DNA of 64,000 bases from Paracoccus methylovorus (lineage in GTDB: Bacteria; Pseudomonadota; Alphaproteobacteria; Rhodobacterales; Rhodobacteraceae), in assembly GCF_016919705.1 (NCBI RefSeq), contig NZ_CP070371.1:277501-341500 (forward strand), read 5' to 3'. The notes beneath the pieces are model-generated. The model was not told where the DNA came from. It did not search any database and saw only the letters and a list, made by a program, of their open reading frames with translations. The translations under genes and the position numbers were made by a program. Every line of letters starts with the position of its first letter. Within the stretch, counting starts at the first letter, position 1. Positions 50,560 through 59,992 of the stretch are shown here, one piece after another.

Positions 50560-50577
50560 TATCGTCGATTGCCGATA
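50560..50577. promoter_or_regulatory. Inverted repeat TATCG-N8-CGATA (candidate ArsR operator)
   Basis: Located 20 nt upstream of the arsR2 ATG. The interrupted TATCG/CGATA dyad resembles published ArsR/SmtB-type operator dyads. It differs from the repeat at the first arsR, so the two repressors probably have separate targets. Confidence 0.55.
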
Positions 50578-50655
50578 GATATGCCGTCACAGATGCATGG
50601 TCAATCGCGAAATCGACGCGTTTTCGCAGCAAGGTTCTGAGAGACAAATAGTACT

Positions 50656-50910
50656 TCAGCGAGCGTTGCAGACCCGCGCTTGATCACGCAGGACCGCGTA
50701 GTCACCAAGCATCCGGATGATAACAGCACTTTCTGGCAGCGCCTCGACCTCAACCGCCGCGCGTGTCTGATCGGCGACGCTGTAGTCCACGACCGGCGGA
50801 CAGACCTGCCTCGGTCGATCAGAACTGGCCATTGCGCATGCGCTGAGCCAAAGCATCGCGATCAGCGGGACGGCGGCTGGCGGCGTCCAGCATCTGGCGT
50901 TGGATCTCAT
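50656..50910 (-). CDS. o-spanin (Rz1-like lipoprotein), element 2
   Basis: 84 aa from ATG 50910 with GGAGAGAA upstream. VPLIAMLWLSAC gives the lipobox; the mature part is VCPPVVDYSVADQTRAAVEV onward. Closely related to 5531-5776, including the nested position inside and beyond the i-spanin frame. Marks the lysis end of the second late operon, 113 nt from the ars region. Confidence 0.8.
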   Translation of the reverse strand: MRSNARCWTPPAAVPLIAMLWLSACAMASSDRPRQVCPPVVDYSVADQTRAAVEVEALPESAVIIRMLGDYAVLRDQARVCNAR

Positions 50911-51070
50911 GAGTTCTCTCCGATGTTGAAAGGCGTTCTTCCAGCCGCCCCGCCCGTTCACCGGCGCGGCGGAGGTTCAGCAGGAACAGGGCGATGGAGA
51001 GAGCGGCCAGCAGCAGGCCCAGCGCTTTGCGCGCCGGGCCGGTGGTGAGGAGGGCGGTGATCCAAGCCAT
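50819..51070 (-). CDS. i-spanin (Rz-like), element 2
   Basis: 83 aa. Membrane helix KALGLLLAALSIALFLLNLR then a charged helix (RLEERLSTSERTHEIQRQML). The final third (MLDAASRRPADRDAL) is almost identical to the element 1 protein, partly because the o-spanin is encoded in the same DNA. The ATG overlaps the endolysin stop. Confidence 0.8.
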   Translation of the reverse strand: MAWITALLTTGPARKALGLLLAALSIALFLLNLRRAGERAGRLEERLSTSERTHEIQRQMLDAASRRPADRDALAQRMRNGQF

Positions 51071-51744
51071 CAGCGCTGGCCCCGCTTCCAGTCATCGATC
51101 CGGGCATGGATGGCGACGGCGATGCCGATCAGCGCCACGGCGATGAAGACCCAGCGCAAGGTGTCGAGATAGGGCACCAGGGGAAGGATGGCGGATTGGG
51201 TTTCCGCCAGGACTTCCTGCGCCACTTCGACACCAGCAGCGCCGACAGTTGCGATGCCTGCCGCCCCGCCACCTTTCAGAGTGCGGCTATCGGCCAGAAC
51301 TTCGTGGGCAGGCGGGGTTTCTCGCACAAAGGGTGTGGCGCGAACTGGAAAGGGTTCGCCCCAAGACCGGGCGGGCCCGAGGTCGATATGCATGAAGCCT
51401 GAGCGGGGATAGGTTCCGAAGCCGAGGAAGCCCACGGCGCGGGCGGCTTCAGCAAAGGCCACGGGATCGTGGTTCGACATGGCGATGTCAAAGGCGGTGC
51501 CCAGCATGTGCTTGGAGGCCGGAGCCCCACCGACAGCGCGGTTGTGTCTGGGGCTGCGATAGCCGGAGCGGACGATCAGCGGCTTTCCGAGGCGGTTGCG
51601 CAGGGACTGCAGCTTGTCCATCGCCTCGGTGTTGATCTTGATCGCGCCGGTGCCGCGGCAGGCAATCTCGGCCGGGGAAAAGCTGGGCCAGCGCCAGGCG
51701 CTTTCAGGCACGTCGCGGAAATGGGCATAGGTCGTAGTCTGCAT
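51070..51744 (-). CDS. M15-family endolysin with C-terminal TM, element 2
   Basis: 224 aa from ATG 51744 (GGAG upstream). SKHMLGTAFDIAMS and FMHIDLGPARSWG contain the zinc ligands and catalytic His. C-terminal helix LRWVFIAVALIGIAVAIHA as in element 1. Domain order is unchanged and the active site looks intact. Confidence 0.82.
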   Translation of the reverse strand: MQTTTYAHFRDVPESAWRWPSFSPAEIACRGTGAIKINTEAMDKLQSLRNRLGKPLIVRSGYRSPRHNRAVGGAPASKHMLGTAFDIAMSNHDPVAFAEAARAVGFLGFGTYPRSGFMHIDLGPARSWGEPFPVRATPFVRETPPAHEVLADSRTLKGGGAAGIATVGAAGVEVAQEVLAETQSAILPLVPYLDTLRWVFIAVALIGIAVAIHARIDDWKRGQR

Positions 51745-51816
51745 GGCGGATCTCCAGAAATGCAAAACCCGCCTCGGGGGCGGGTGGGGTGGGTCGAAGT
51801 GGTGGTGTGGTGATCG

Positions 51817-52125
51817 TCAGTCGGTGCGGCCGCGCTGGAATGCTTCGAACATCACATCCCGCATTGCGCGGATATCGGTCTCGATGCGTTCCAGCCGGTC
51901 GGCATCGGCCTTGCGGTCATCTGCGCGCTGCTTGTCCGTTCGCTCGCGCTCGAGGTGCAATTCCCGGTCCAGCCGCTCCAGCATTGCTTCGTTGGTGAAT
52001 GCCTTGCGGGTGACGGTGGCGGCGATGGCAAGGCTGCCACCGACCAGCGCGGTGATGGCAGCTGTCAGGCCGTTTTCGCGGAAGGCCTGGCCGACCTCCT
52101 GCAAGATGGTGGTGCGTTCGGTCAT
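51817..52125 (-). CDS. Small membrane/coiled-coil protein, holin-like position, element 2
   Basis: 102 aa from ATG 52125 (AAAGGA upstream). One hydrophobic segment (LTAAITALVGGSLAIAATVT) then a long charged helix (RLDRELHLERERTDKQRADD). Same plan as 6662-6916 but with little sequence identity. Holin or lysis-regulator role inferred from position. Confidence 0.58.
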   Translation of the reverse strand: MTERTTILQEVGQAFRENGLTAAITALVGGSLAIAATVTRKAFTNEAMLERLDRELHLERERTDKQRADDRKADADRLERIETDIRAMRDVMFEAFQRGRTD

Positions 52126-52135
52126 GATGGTCCTT

Positions 52136-54058
52136 TCAATAGTCCGTTTCGAGATAGAGGCCCGCGCAGTCGTAGGCGACAGCGGCGGCAGTCGCGCCGT
52201 TGTTGAGGTAGAGGCGCGGCGAGAGGAACTGCGTGTTGACGGGCAGGTCGGCGGTGATCTCCTGTTCAAAGACAGCACCCGTGACCTCGTTCACCGCCCT
52301 CACCCACACGGAACTGCCATTCGGCGGGGCCGCGATGAACAGGGTCAGCACGCCGCCGGTGGCGATGACAAATGCCGCGCCCATGTCCGTCAGGGTCGGC
52401 GCGCCGGTGCCGTCATTGGTGACCAGCTGCCAGTTGGCATGGGTGCCGCGCTGGAAACCGATGCCGACTGCGTTGATCACCGAAGCCAGCGTCAGCGTGG
52501 TGGCCAGCGCGGCGATGGAGCCGTAGAGGCCGAAGAACCCCATGCCGGTAGCTTGCAAGGTGGTCAGCGAAAGGCGTGTGACGAAGGTCCAGCCACCGAG
52601 GCCCGCCGCGTTGCCACGCCAGCATGCCCAACCTGCTGATCGCTGTTCCGCAACTGAATCCACCACGGCAGCCGAGGTCAGACGCCAGCGCCGCATGGAG
52701 GCCGCAAGGTTCGTCGCCGCCAGTGTCGGATGCGAGACAGTGCCGACGTTGGTGATCGGCAGACCCTCTGTGGTGATTGTGGTCGTGATCGAAGGCGACC
52801 AGTTGGCAATGCGGTTCACCCCGAAATGCGGCTGCAGCGGAAAATCCCGCCCCGAGGGCCGCATCACATCGATCCACGGCGCCCCAGCGCGGTTTCGTGC
52901 GTAGACCGAGGTCTTACCTGACGGCGGTGGGGTTGGGGCGGCGTTGAGCCCCGGCAGCACGGTGGGCTGGGGCAGCTCCACCTGACCATTGGTGCGATCC
53001 ACCACGATGGCATCAAAGAACGTCGACCCGTTCGGGCTGACCTTGAAGCTAAAGTTGTCGTTGCCCAAGAGGCCGATCAGGGCGCGCACCGAGAACCCGG
53101 TCTTGAAGGCGAACGCCGCATCGTTCCCGGCCGCCGCCTTGTTGACGGTGGCTTCGATCCCTGCGCCTGCGTTGTTTAGCAGAACTGCGGGTGTATTCAT
53201 CGACAGGCGGTTAAAGCTGTCGGCAGTCGCCCCACCCAGCCCGAGGAGTTGTGCCATCAGGTTCGCCTGCGGCATGCCGACCTGTGTCACGGCATTTGCA
53301 AAGGTCACTGTCGGCGTGTTCACCACCGTGGTGCCGCCAGCGCCTGCGGTCGCCGAGCCGATGTTGACGACCGTGGTCGATCCGGCAGCGCCGCCGGTGC
53401 CGAGGTTCACAGTCTTGGTGACGCCGGTGCTCGTGGCTCCGGTGCCCATGCCGTAGGTGGCGGTCGTCGTCGCTGTGCCGATGGTGGCCGCCGCCGCCGA
53501 AACTGTGACCGTACCCGAGGCGGTCAATGTGCCGGAGAAGGTCTTGTTCCCGCTGAAGGTCTGCGTGCCTGCGAGGATTGCCAATTCCGACGAGGTGTTC
53601 GGCAGCGTGAAGGTCCGTGTCGTGCCGGTGCTGATCCCTGACAGCGAAAACAGTGCCTTCTTTGTCGGATCGGCGTCGTTCACCAAGCTGAAAACGGCAT
53701 CCGACACGTCGACCGGTTCGCCGACCGGATCCCAAGTGGCACCATTCCATACGGCGAAGACCGCCTCATCTGCGATCCATGCCAGCCAGCCGGGGCGTGG
53801 GACCAGGCGCATCCAGACGCCATCGACCCAGAAGGCCACGTTCAGATCCCAGCCAGCCCACAGGCCTGCCGCGCCCGATGCCACAATATGCCGGTCGCCA
53901 TCGGTCGGGCTGACGGGTGGGGTGGAGCGGGTTCGGTCCAGGACTGATAGCTGGACCATGGCATCCAGCAGCCGCAGCGCCTCGTTGTGGGTGATATGCT
54001 TTTGCGCCTGCGATGCCAGGATGTAGGGCAGCAGGAGATGGGTGGTGATGTCGGACAT
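52136..54058 (-). CDS. DUF2793-domain tail fibre (long form), element 2
   Basis: 640 aa. Residues 1-115 are DUF2793 (LLLPYILASQAQKHITHNEA; WAGWDLNVAFWVDGVWMRL). From about 140 there are Thr/Gly/Ala-rich beta-repeat segments (AGTQTFSGNKTFSGTLTASG; TTVVNIGSATAGAGGTTVVN), typical of fibrous beta-helix stalks, then a globular distal part with few clues. It shares only the N-terminus with the 247-aa protein of element 1. Confidence 0.8.
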   Translation of the reverse strand: MSDITTHLLLPYILASQAQKHITHNEALRLLDAMVQLSVLDRTRSTPPVSPTDGDRHIVASGAAGLWAGWDLNVAFWVDGVWMRLVPRPGWLAWIADEAVFAVWNGATWDPVGEPVDVSDAVFSLVNDADPTKKALFSLSGISTGTTRTFTLPNTSSELAILAGTQTFSGNKTFSGTLTASGTVTVSAAAATIGTATTTATYGMGTGATSTGVTKTVNLGTGGAAGSTTVVNIGSATAGAGGTTVVNTPTVTFANAVTQVGMPQANLMAQLLGLGGATADSFNRLSMNTPAVLLNNAGAGIEATVNKAAAGNDAAFAFKTGFSVRALIGLLGNDNFSFKVSPNGSTFFDAIVVDRTNGQVELPQPTVLPGLNAAPTPPPSGKTSVYARNRAGAPWIDVMRPSGRDFPLQPHFGVNRIANWSPSITTTITTEGLPITNVGTVSHPTLAATNLAASMRRWRLTSAAVVDSVAEQRSAGWACWRGNAAGLGGWTFVTRLSLTTLQATGMGFFGLYGSIAALATTLTLASVINAVGIGFQRGTHANWQLVTNDGTGAPTLTDMGAAFVIATGGVLTLFIAAPPNGSSVWVRAVNEVTGAVFEQEITADLPVNTQFLSPRLYLNNGATAAAVAYDCAGLYLETDY

Positions 54059-54068
54059 GGGTGCGCTT

Positions 54069-57000
54069 TCAGAAGCTGAGCGTGACGGATCGCGCAGCGC
54101 CTCGGCCGATCAGGGCCGAGAGCTGGTAGATGCGGATGGCGAGGGATTGGCCGGGGCTGAGGGTCGCGCCCCAATCGGCAATCTGCTGGGCTGCGGTGTA
54201 GAGGACGCTGGTCGTCGTGGTGGTCAGTGTGCGTTTGACTGCCCCGCCATCACGGATTTCCACCTCAAAGGCTTCATTGTCCTCGGCCAAGGGCACATCG
54301 CCCGCGCCCCAATTGTCAGCGGCCAGCGACCGGGACCGCCGCATCCAGCGGATCGTCAGATCGCCGAGGCTGCGCGCGATGCGCCACGGCTGTTCGACAT
54401 GGCCGACAGAGAATGGCCGCAACCCAGCGCCCTCGGGTGTGAAGGTGGTGGCAACAAAGGTCTCGTCGCTGACTGGTTTGGAAGCTGGGCCAATGCGCCA
54501 GTTCCATGGCAGGCCAAGGTCGGCCTCTGCGATGGGCAGACTGGCAACCGCCGGATCCAGCACCACGACCCGCGCGCCGGTCGGCACCATCGCAACCATG
54601 GCCCCTTCGGTTCCGCGCTGGCCGCGTAGCAATCGGGTGAGCCGATAGCGGCCGGGCGCGATCAGTTCGGCCGCGCCCGCCTGGACGATTTCCCACTGCC
54701 CAGCGACGGATTCGACCGCAAGCGCATTGGCCCCACCCAGCAAGGTGATGTCCGTGACGCTTTCCAGCGTTCCGGAATAGAGATCGACCACCAGCGCATT
54801 CCCCAGATCGAAGCGTGACACCGGCCCTGCATAGAAATCCGCCGCGAGGACGCCCATGCGGGTCCGGGTTCCAAAGGTGGACAGCAGGGCAAAACCATCC
54901 GTTGCGGCGCTGCGGTAGACCGCCATTTCGCCGGGCCATGGTTTGGCATGCGCCGCGATAAACGGGCGGTGCGCAGGCTGGTCCTCGCGCAACTGCGGCA
55001 GGTCCATCAGCACAATGTCGGGTGCGCCAAAGACGGTCGGCGTCGATAGGGACGCAGGTCGAGGCTCGCCGGGCGGCAGATCATAGACTGCCCGGTCTTG
55101 GCGGACAGCATCGATGCTGCGCATGTCGGAGTCCGCGATGGACACGAGGCGCATTTCTGTCAGGCGACCGTCATGGTCGAGCAGGATGACGTCACAGGGA
55201 TCCAGCGCCAGACGTGAGGGCGGCAAGCGGAATACGGCACTTTCACGGCCCACCCACGCTTCCATCAGCGCGCGGCGGCAGCGGCGTTCTGCTTCCTCGG
55301 GCGGAATGGCCATCTGGAAGGACTCGGACGCAATGCGGGTGGTATCGACCGTGATGCGGCGTGCTTCCACTTGGGCTGCGTCATAGTCCTCGTCGGCGCG
55401 CGCGACCTGCCATTTCAGGGCCTGCGGCAGCTCGGTTTCCTGCGCGCGGGTCAGTTCTATTACGTCGCCCTGGGCCGAGGCGGGGGCCACCATGCTGTCG
55501 GGAATGATGGTGGCGCTGGCAATCCTACCGCGCATCAGGAACCTAATCCGGCCCTCGCTCTCCACAGCATCGAAGCCGAAATGCCGCGCCAGCGTGGAAA
55601 TAGATGCACGCGGGGCTTCCAGCGCAGATATCACATACCCCTCGACCGCGCCCCAAAGGACGGAGACATCGATCAGGGCTTCCGGCATTCCGGCACGCAG
55701 GCAAAGGTGCCGCACCAGCGCCGCCAGCGACACCGCGCCCAGCCGCCCGGTCAGCCAGTGCCCGAGCCGCCAGTTCGGCCCGTCTGTCCAGACATTGGTC
55801 AGTTCGGGGAAGAACGGATAGGGCCGGGCATCCCATGTCCAGGCGGCGCATTCGGGGACATGGACCATCCGGTTGCCATAGACCGAGGAAGTTGGGTTGT
55901 TCGCACCCTCACCCCACCAGAGATATGTCGCCTCGAGATAAGCGCGCTGGATCGCATCGTCCCGCCAGCCCCGAGAGGAATAGGGCGTGAAGCTCTCCGA
56001 GGATTTCGGGTCGAAGAACACATTCGGCTGGTTGGTGCCGCGGTCAATCGCCGGGCAGCCCAGTTCGGTGAACCAGATCGGTTTCGACTGCGGCACCCAT
56101 GCCGTCGGCGTGCCGCTTTCCACTCCGCCGGGCCGGTTGAAATGCGGGTTTTGCCACCACGCGCGCAGATCCTTGAAGCGGAAGACCCATGGTCTGGCCG
56201 CCGCACCATCGGTGATCGGGGTGCGGTTTTGCGCGGTTCGATCAAGGGCGCTGCCATAGAACCAGTCGAAGCCTTCGCCGCCGATGATGTTCGATTGCAG
56301 ATAGCCCCGGTCATAGATCGCTGGGGCCAGCGCGGCATCGGCATGATCGAACCCGTCACGCCAGTCCGACAGCGGCATGTAGTTATCGATGCCGATGAAG
56401 TTGATGTTGGCGTCCGACCAGAGCGGGTCGAGGTGGAAGAACACGTCGCCCGACCCATCGGCCGGATGGTGGCCGAAGTACTCCGACCAGTCGGCCGCAT
56501 AGCCGATCTTGGGTCCAACGCCCAGGATGGCGCGCACATCAGCCGCGAGAGCCTTGAAGGCGGTGACGGCAGGATAGGTGCTGGCACCGGAGCGGATTGT
56601 GGTCAGGCCGGGCATTTCCGAGCCGATCAGGAAGGCATCGACACCGCCTGCGGCTTTGCAGAGATGGGCATAGTGCAGGATCATCCGGCGCAGTGACCAT
56701 TCGCCGACCGGGCCGGTCCAGCCGACAGTTGTGCCTGACACGCTGAAGCTGGCGGGCGTCGCGGTGCCGAACAGTGATGACACTTGAGTTGCGGCCGTTG
56801 GGGTTTTGTCCACCGATCCTGCAAAACCCGCAGCCGGGGAACAGGTGATACGGCCGCGCCATGGAAATGTCGGCTGGCCCGAGGTGGCGGCATTGGCGCT
56901 GTAGGGGTTCGGCTTGGTGTTGCCGGGCGGCACGTCCAACAGCAGGAAGGGATAGAAGGTCACGCGCAAACCGCGTGCCTTCATCTCCTGGATGGCCTGA

Positions 57001-58040
57001 ACGACCGCGAAATCCGCAGGAGTGCCGCCGTAAACGGGACGGTCCTCCGCATCCCGGCTGACGAGGAAGGCATTGGCGCGTGAAACGCCATTCACAAGCC
57101 AAGCCGAGGGCGTGGTGGTCTTGGTGTCCACCTCGACGCCGGGCCGCACCTTGCAACTGCCAGCGCGCAAGTCATCGCCAAACCACGCGACAACCAAGCT
57201 GACGCTTTCCACCGCCGGAGCGAGGGACTGCAGCCGGTCCAGCGCCACGACGATGTCTGCCGTGTCGGTGATTGCGTTCAGGTTCTCGGCCACGGTTGCT
57301 CCACCGGAGCCGGTGGTCTTCTTGACCGGGGCGGTCGCATAGGTGAATTCGCCCGAGGCCGGGATCATCGTCACCGCTTTCACCAGTCCTTCGGCGGTGT
57401 CGGGATCCGCGAGCGGCCGGAAAACCTCGAAGCTGATTTGCGGCAGGCGATTGCCGAAGGCACTGAGGTTCAGTTCTTCGAACACGACATAGGCGGTGCC
57501 GCGATAGGCGGGGGTGCTGGCCGCGCCCATCTTGGCGGCGATGAACGGATCGGGGGATTGGACCTCGTCGCCGGGATACCAGCGCCAGGTAACGCCAGTC
57601 ATATCCATGGCTTTGCCGTCGGCCCAGACGCGGCCAATCCCGGTGATCTCGCCCTCGCACAACGCGACTGCGAAGGACGCAAAGTAGAGATACTCGGTGG
57701 TGGTAACCTTGGGCCCGCTGCCCTTGCCGCCACCCTGGCTGGTCGTGTTGACCTCTTCGCGGAAATCCGTGGCCCAGATAATGTTGCCGCCAATGCGCAT
57801 GCGACCGAACAGGCGCGGGATCACCGCCCCTTCAGTCGAGGAGGTGATGCGCAAGCTGTCGAGACGCGCGCCCTCGATCCGTTGCGCCGGGGCGAGGGAC
57901 GACACGATCCAGTTGTCGACCACCGATCCGATGGTCGAGCCGATGAAGCCACCGATGGCCGCGCCGGAAAAGCCGAGGATGGCACCGCCAAATGCGCCGC
58001 CAATCGCGGAGCCGACGGCGCCGAGAACCAAAGTTGCCAT
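54069..58040 (-). CDS. Tail-tip TIM-barrel host-specificity protein, element 2
   Basis: 1323 aa, collinear with the 1504-aa protein of element 1 along its whole length except for the missing insert. The barrel reads NFIGIDNYMPLSDWRDGFDH, then TAQNRTPITDGAAARPWVF without interruption. It provides the reference for the ancestral form. Intact reading frame, no sign of decay despite the upstream deletion. Confidence 0.88.
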   Translation of the reverse strand: MATLVLGAVGSAIGGAFGGAILGFSGAAIGGFIGSTIGSVVDNWIVSSLAPAQRIEGARLDSLRITSSTEGAVIPRLFGRMRIGGNIIWATDFREEVNTTSQGGGKGSGPKVTTTEYLYFASFAVALCEGEITGIGRVWADGKAMDMTGVTWRWYPGDEVQSPDPFIAAKMGAASTPAYRGTAYVVFEELNLSAFGNRLPQISFEVFRPLADPDTAEGLVKAVTMIPASGEFTYATAPVKKTTGSGGATVAENLNAITDTADIVVALDRLQSLAPAVESVSLVVAWFGDDLRAGSCKVRPGVEVDTKTTTPSAWLVNGVSRANAFLVSRDAEDRPVYGGTPADFAVVQAIQEMKARGLRVTFYPFLLLDVPPGNTKPNPYSANAATSGQPTFPWRGRITCSPAAGFAGSVDKTPTAATQVSSLFGTATPASFSVSGTTVGWTGPVGEWSLRRMILHYAHLCKAAGGVDAFLIGSEMPGLTTIRSGASTYPAVTAFKALAADVRAILGVGPKIGYAADWSEYFGHHPADGSGDVFFHLDPLWSDANINFIGIDNYMPLSDWRDGFDHADAALAPAIYDRGYLQSNIIGGEGFDWFYGSALDRTAQNRTPITDGAAARPWVFRFKDLRAWWQNPHFNRPGGVESGTPTAWVPQSKPIWFTELGCPAIDRGTNQPNVFFDPKSSESFTPYSSRGWRDDAIQRAYLEATYLWWGEGANNPTSSVYGNRMVHVPECAAWTWDARPYPFFPELTNVWTDGPNWRLGHWLTGRLGAVSLAALVRHLCLRAGMPEALIDVSVLWGAVEGYVISALEAPRASISTLARHFGFDAVESEGRIRFLMRGRIASATIIPDSMVAPASAQGDVIELTRAQETELPQALKWQVARADEDYDAAQVEARRITVDTTRIASESFQMAIPPEEAERRCRRALMEAWVGRESAVFRLPPSRLALDPCDVILLDHDGRLTEMRLVSIADSDMRSIDAVRQDRAVYDLPPGEPRPASLSTPTVFGAPDIVLMDLPQLREDQPAHRPFIAAHAKPWPGEMAVYRSAATDGFALLSTFGTRTRMGVLAADFYAGPVSRFDLGNALVVDLYSGTLESVTDITLLGGANALAVESVAGQWEIVQAGAAELIAPGRYRLTRLLRGQRGTEGAMVAMVPTGARVVVLDPAVASLPIAEADLGLPWNWRIGPASKPVSDETFVATTFTPEGAGLRPFSVGHVEQPWRIARSLGDLTIRWMRRSRSLAADNWGAGDVPLAEDNEAFEVEIRDGGAVKRTLTTTTTSVLYTAAQQIADWGATLSPGQSLAIRIYQLSALIGRGAARSVTLSF

Positions 58041-58050
58041 GTGCGGGGGC

Positions 58051-58485
58051 TCAATCTCTGGGGAACAGGAATGCGAAGGCGATCTTGCGCGCCCACGTCG
58101 GGGTCAGGACTTCCTCGACAACGCCCAGCCGTTCATAGGCGTGGATGAAATGGTCGGGCGCAGTCAGGATCCCGACATGCTTGGCGATGGCGCGAGGGGC
58201 CATGCGAAACAGGATCAGTGTGCCGGGTCTGGCCTCGGCTGGCATGATTTCCGGCATCATCTGGCGCGCGCCTTCGGCCAGCACCTCGTGGAGTTCGGTC
58301 TCGCCCCAATCCCGGCTGTAGGGAGGGATCGGAAATGGTTCATCCCCGACCACCTCACGCCAGACGCCGCGCGCCAGGCCAAGGCAATCGCAGCCGACGC
58401 CGCGCAGACTGGCCTGATCATGGTAAGGCGTGCCGAGCCAAGACCGCGCGACGGCGATGACCAAGTCGGGATCGGCGGTGATCAA
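58051..58485 (-). CDS. NlpC/P60 peptidase, element 2
   Basis: 144 aa. Catalytic Cys in GVGCDCLGLARGVW, His in AKHVGILTAPDHFIHAY. The start is a TTG overlapping the TGA of DUF2163 (TTGA), parallel to the GTGA at the same place in element 1. The first gene copy has about 20 more N-terminal residues. Confidence 0.82.
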   Translation of the reverse strand: MITADPDLVIAVARSWLGTPYHDQASLRGVGCDCLGLARGVWREVVGDEPFPIPPYSRDWGETELHEVLAEGARQMMPEIMPAEARPGTLILFRMAPRAIAKHVGILTAPDHFIHAYERLGVVEEVLTPTWARKIAFAFLFPRD

Positions 58486-59366
58486 AGCACGTTTCCTTCA
58501 TGGCCGCCGTCCTGACTGGCATAGCGCAGTACGGCGTCTTGGCCTGGGATGTTGGGGAAGCCCCGAAAGTTGTCGACATTCGCGAACTTGGCGTTGCAGG
58601 TTGCGATGCGCTTGTCGCAGCCCGCGCGGGCGATGAAGCTGTCGCCCTCGGCGATGGGCAGAACTGGCGCTTCTAGCAAGGTCATTGTGGCGATGGCATC
58701 GGCCAAGCCATGCGCCAGCACCTCGGTGACGCGCCCCGCATTTGCACCACTGGTCCAGGTCAAGGTGCCGGAGGTGAACCAGCCCGCATCAAAACCAGCC
58801 AGCCCTGACGCCATGAACGCCCGGTCGCGCAAGAGGTCGGTGACGGCGCCCGTACCCTTGTAGATGGCGTTTTCCAGATCGATCCCGCAGCGGGCATCGC
58901 CCAAGCGAGCGTCGCACCCCGCCTGAAACGTCCGCCCCACGGTCTGGCCTAACACATGCGCCAGCGAGCGAACCTCGGCGACGAACGCCATGCGGCCGCG
59001 CCGGATTTGCCCGACAGCACCCCGGCGCAACAGAACGCGCTGGCTGGTGTCGGCCCAATTGACGCGCCACAGCTCGACCGCCGCATTGTCCCAGTGGCCG
59101 TCGAGAATGTCGGTTTCGGTGATACGATCCGAGGTCAGCACGCCGGTGGCATCCTGCGCATCGACTGCCAAGTCTGAGCCAGCACGGATCTCCGAGGCGG
59201 CGAACCCGCTTTCCGGCTCAAAGTCGGTCCCATCAAAGGTCAGAGCGCGGTCGTGATCGGTGAAGCCCAGCGCCATTCCATCGCTGCGCGATATCCGCCA
59301 GCACCAGGACAGGGTTGTGGTGCCATCATCGAGATGAGCCTGCAGCGCGGGCGAGAGGTTTTTCAT
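58482..59366 (-). CDS. DUF2163 tail protein, element 2
   Basis: 294 aa, same length as element 1. KNLSPALQAHLDDGTTTLSW at the start; cysteine groups CDARLGDARCGIDL and CDKRIATCNAKF retained. Hub component; 4-nt overlap with DUF2460. Confidence 0.85.
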   Translation of the reverse strand: MKNLSPALQAHLDDGTTTLSWCWRISRSDGMALGFTDHDRALTFDGTDFEPESGFAASEIRAGSDLAVDAQDATGVLTSDRITETDILDGHWDNAAVELWRVNWADTSQRVLLRRGAVGQIRRGRMAFVAEVRSLAHVLGQTVGRTFQAGCDARLGDARCGIDLENAIYKGTGAVTDLLRDRAFMASGLAGFDAGWFTSGTLTWTSGANAGRVTEVLAHGLADAIATMTLLEAPVLPIAEGDSFIARAGCDKRIATCNAKFANVDNFRGFPNIPGQDAVLRYASQDGGHEGNVL

Positions 59367-59992
59367 CTGCGGATCTCCAGCAGGGGGATGGACGTAATCG
59401 ACCCCAGCCGTTCAAAGTCGAGGGTCACGTCGAGGGTGTCGCTGTCGAAGCGGACCGGCACATCGAATTCGAAGCCAGCGCGGACGATGACGCCACCCGC
59501 AGGGGCGGTGGTGAAGGTGATGACGCCGGTGGTGGCATCGAGCGTCCAGCCCGATATCTGTTCCACCATGCCGAGCGCCACGCGAACGGTTCCGGTCACG
59601 GGTTTTGCGATGGTCCTGACCCATGTTTGCGGGCCGGAGGTGTAGCGTTTTGCAAGCTGGAAGGCTTGCAGACTGCCGGTCCCGGTGCCGATCTGCTGGT
59701 CGGTTGCGGTGATTACCTGCGACGGCAGGCTGGATTTGTAATCGGCCCAGTCCTTGTAGCGGAAGCCGTGCAAGCGGCCGTTTCGGGCCTCGAAGAAGGC
59801 CACGACTGCCGCCAGATCATCGGCGCGGCGGATGCCATAGGCCACATCATAGCGGCGACGGCTGTTGGCCCAGCTGGCGTTGCGCTCTTCATCGCCGCTG
59901 GCCAGCTCTACGATCTGGGTGCGCCGTTCTGGTCCACCACGCGCCCCGCGGCTGATGTTGTCGGGGAAGCGCACCTCATGAAACGCCATCAC
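59363..59992 (-). CDS. DUF2460 distal tail protein, element 2
   Basis: 209 aa (tandem Met codons at the start, so 208 is also possible). FHEVRFPDNISRGARGGPER and HGFRYKDWADYKS match the family. It overlaps the stop of the truncated tape-measure gene, so coupling to its former upstream gene is lost unless read-through occurs. Confidence 0.83.
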   Translation of the reverse strand: MMAFHEVRFPDNISRGARGGPERRTQIVELASGDEERNASWANSRRRYDVAYGIRRADDLAAVVAFFEARNGRLHGFRYKDWADYKSSLPSQVITATDQQIGTGTGSLQAFQLAKRYTSGPQTWVRTIAKPVTGTVRVALGMVEQISGWTLDATTGVITFTTAPAGGVIVRAGFEFDVPVRFDSDTLDVTLDFERLGSITSIPLLEIRR

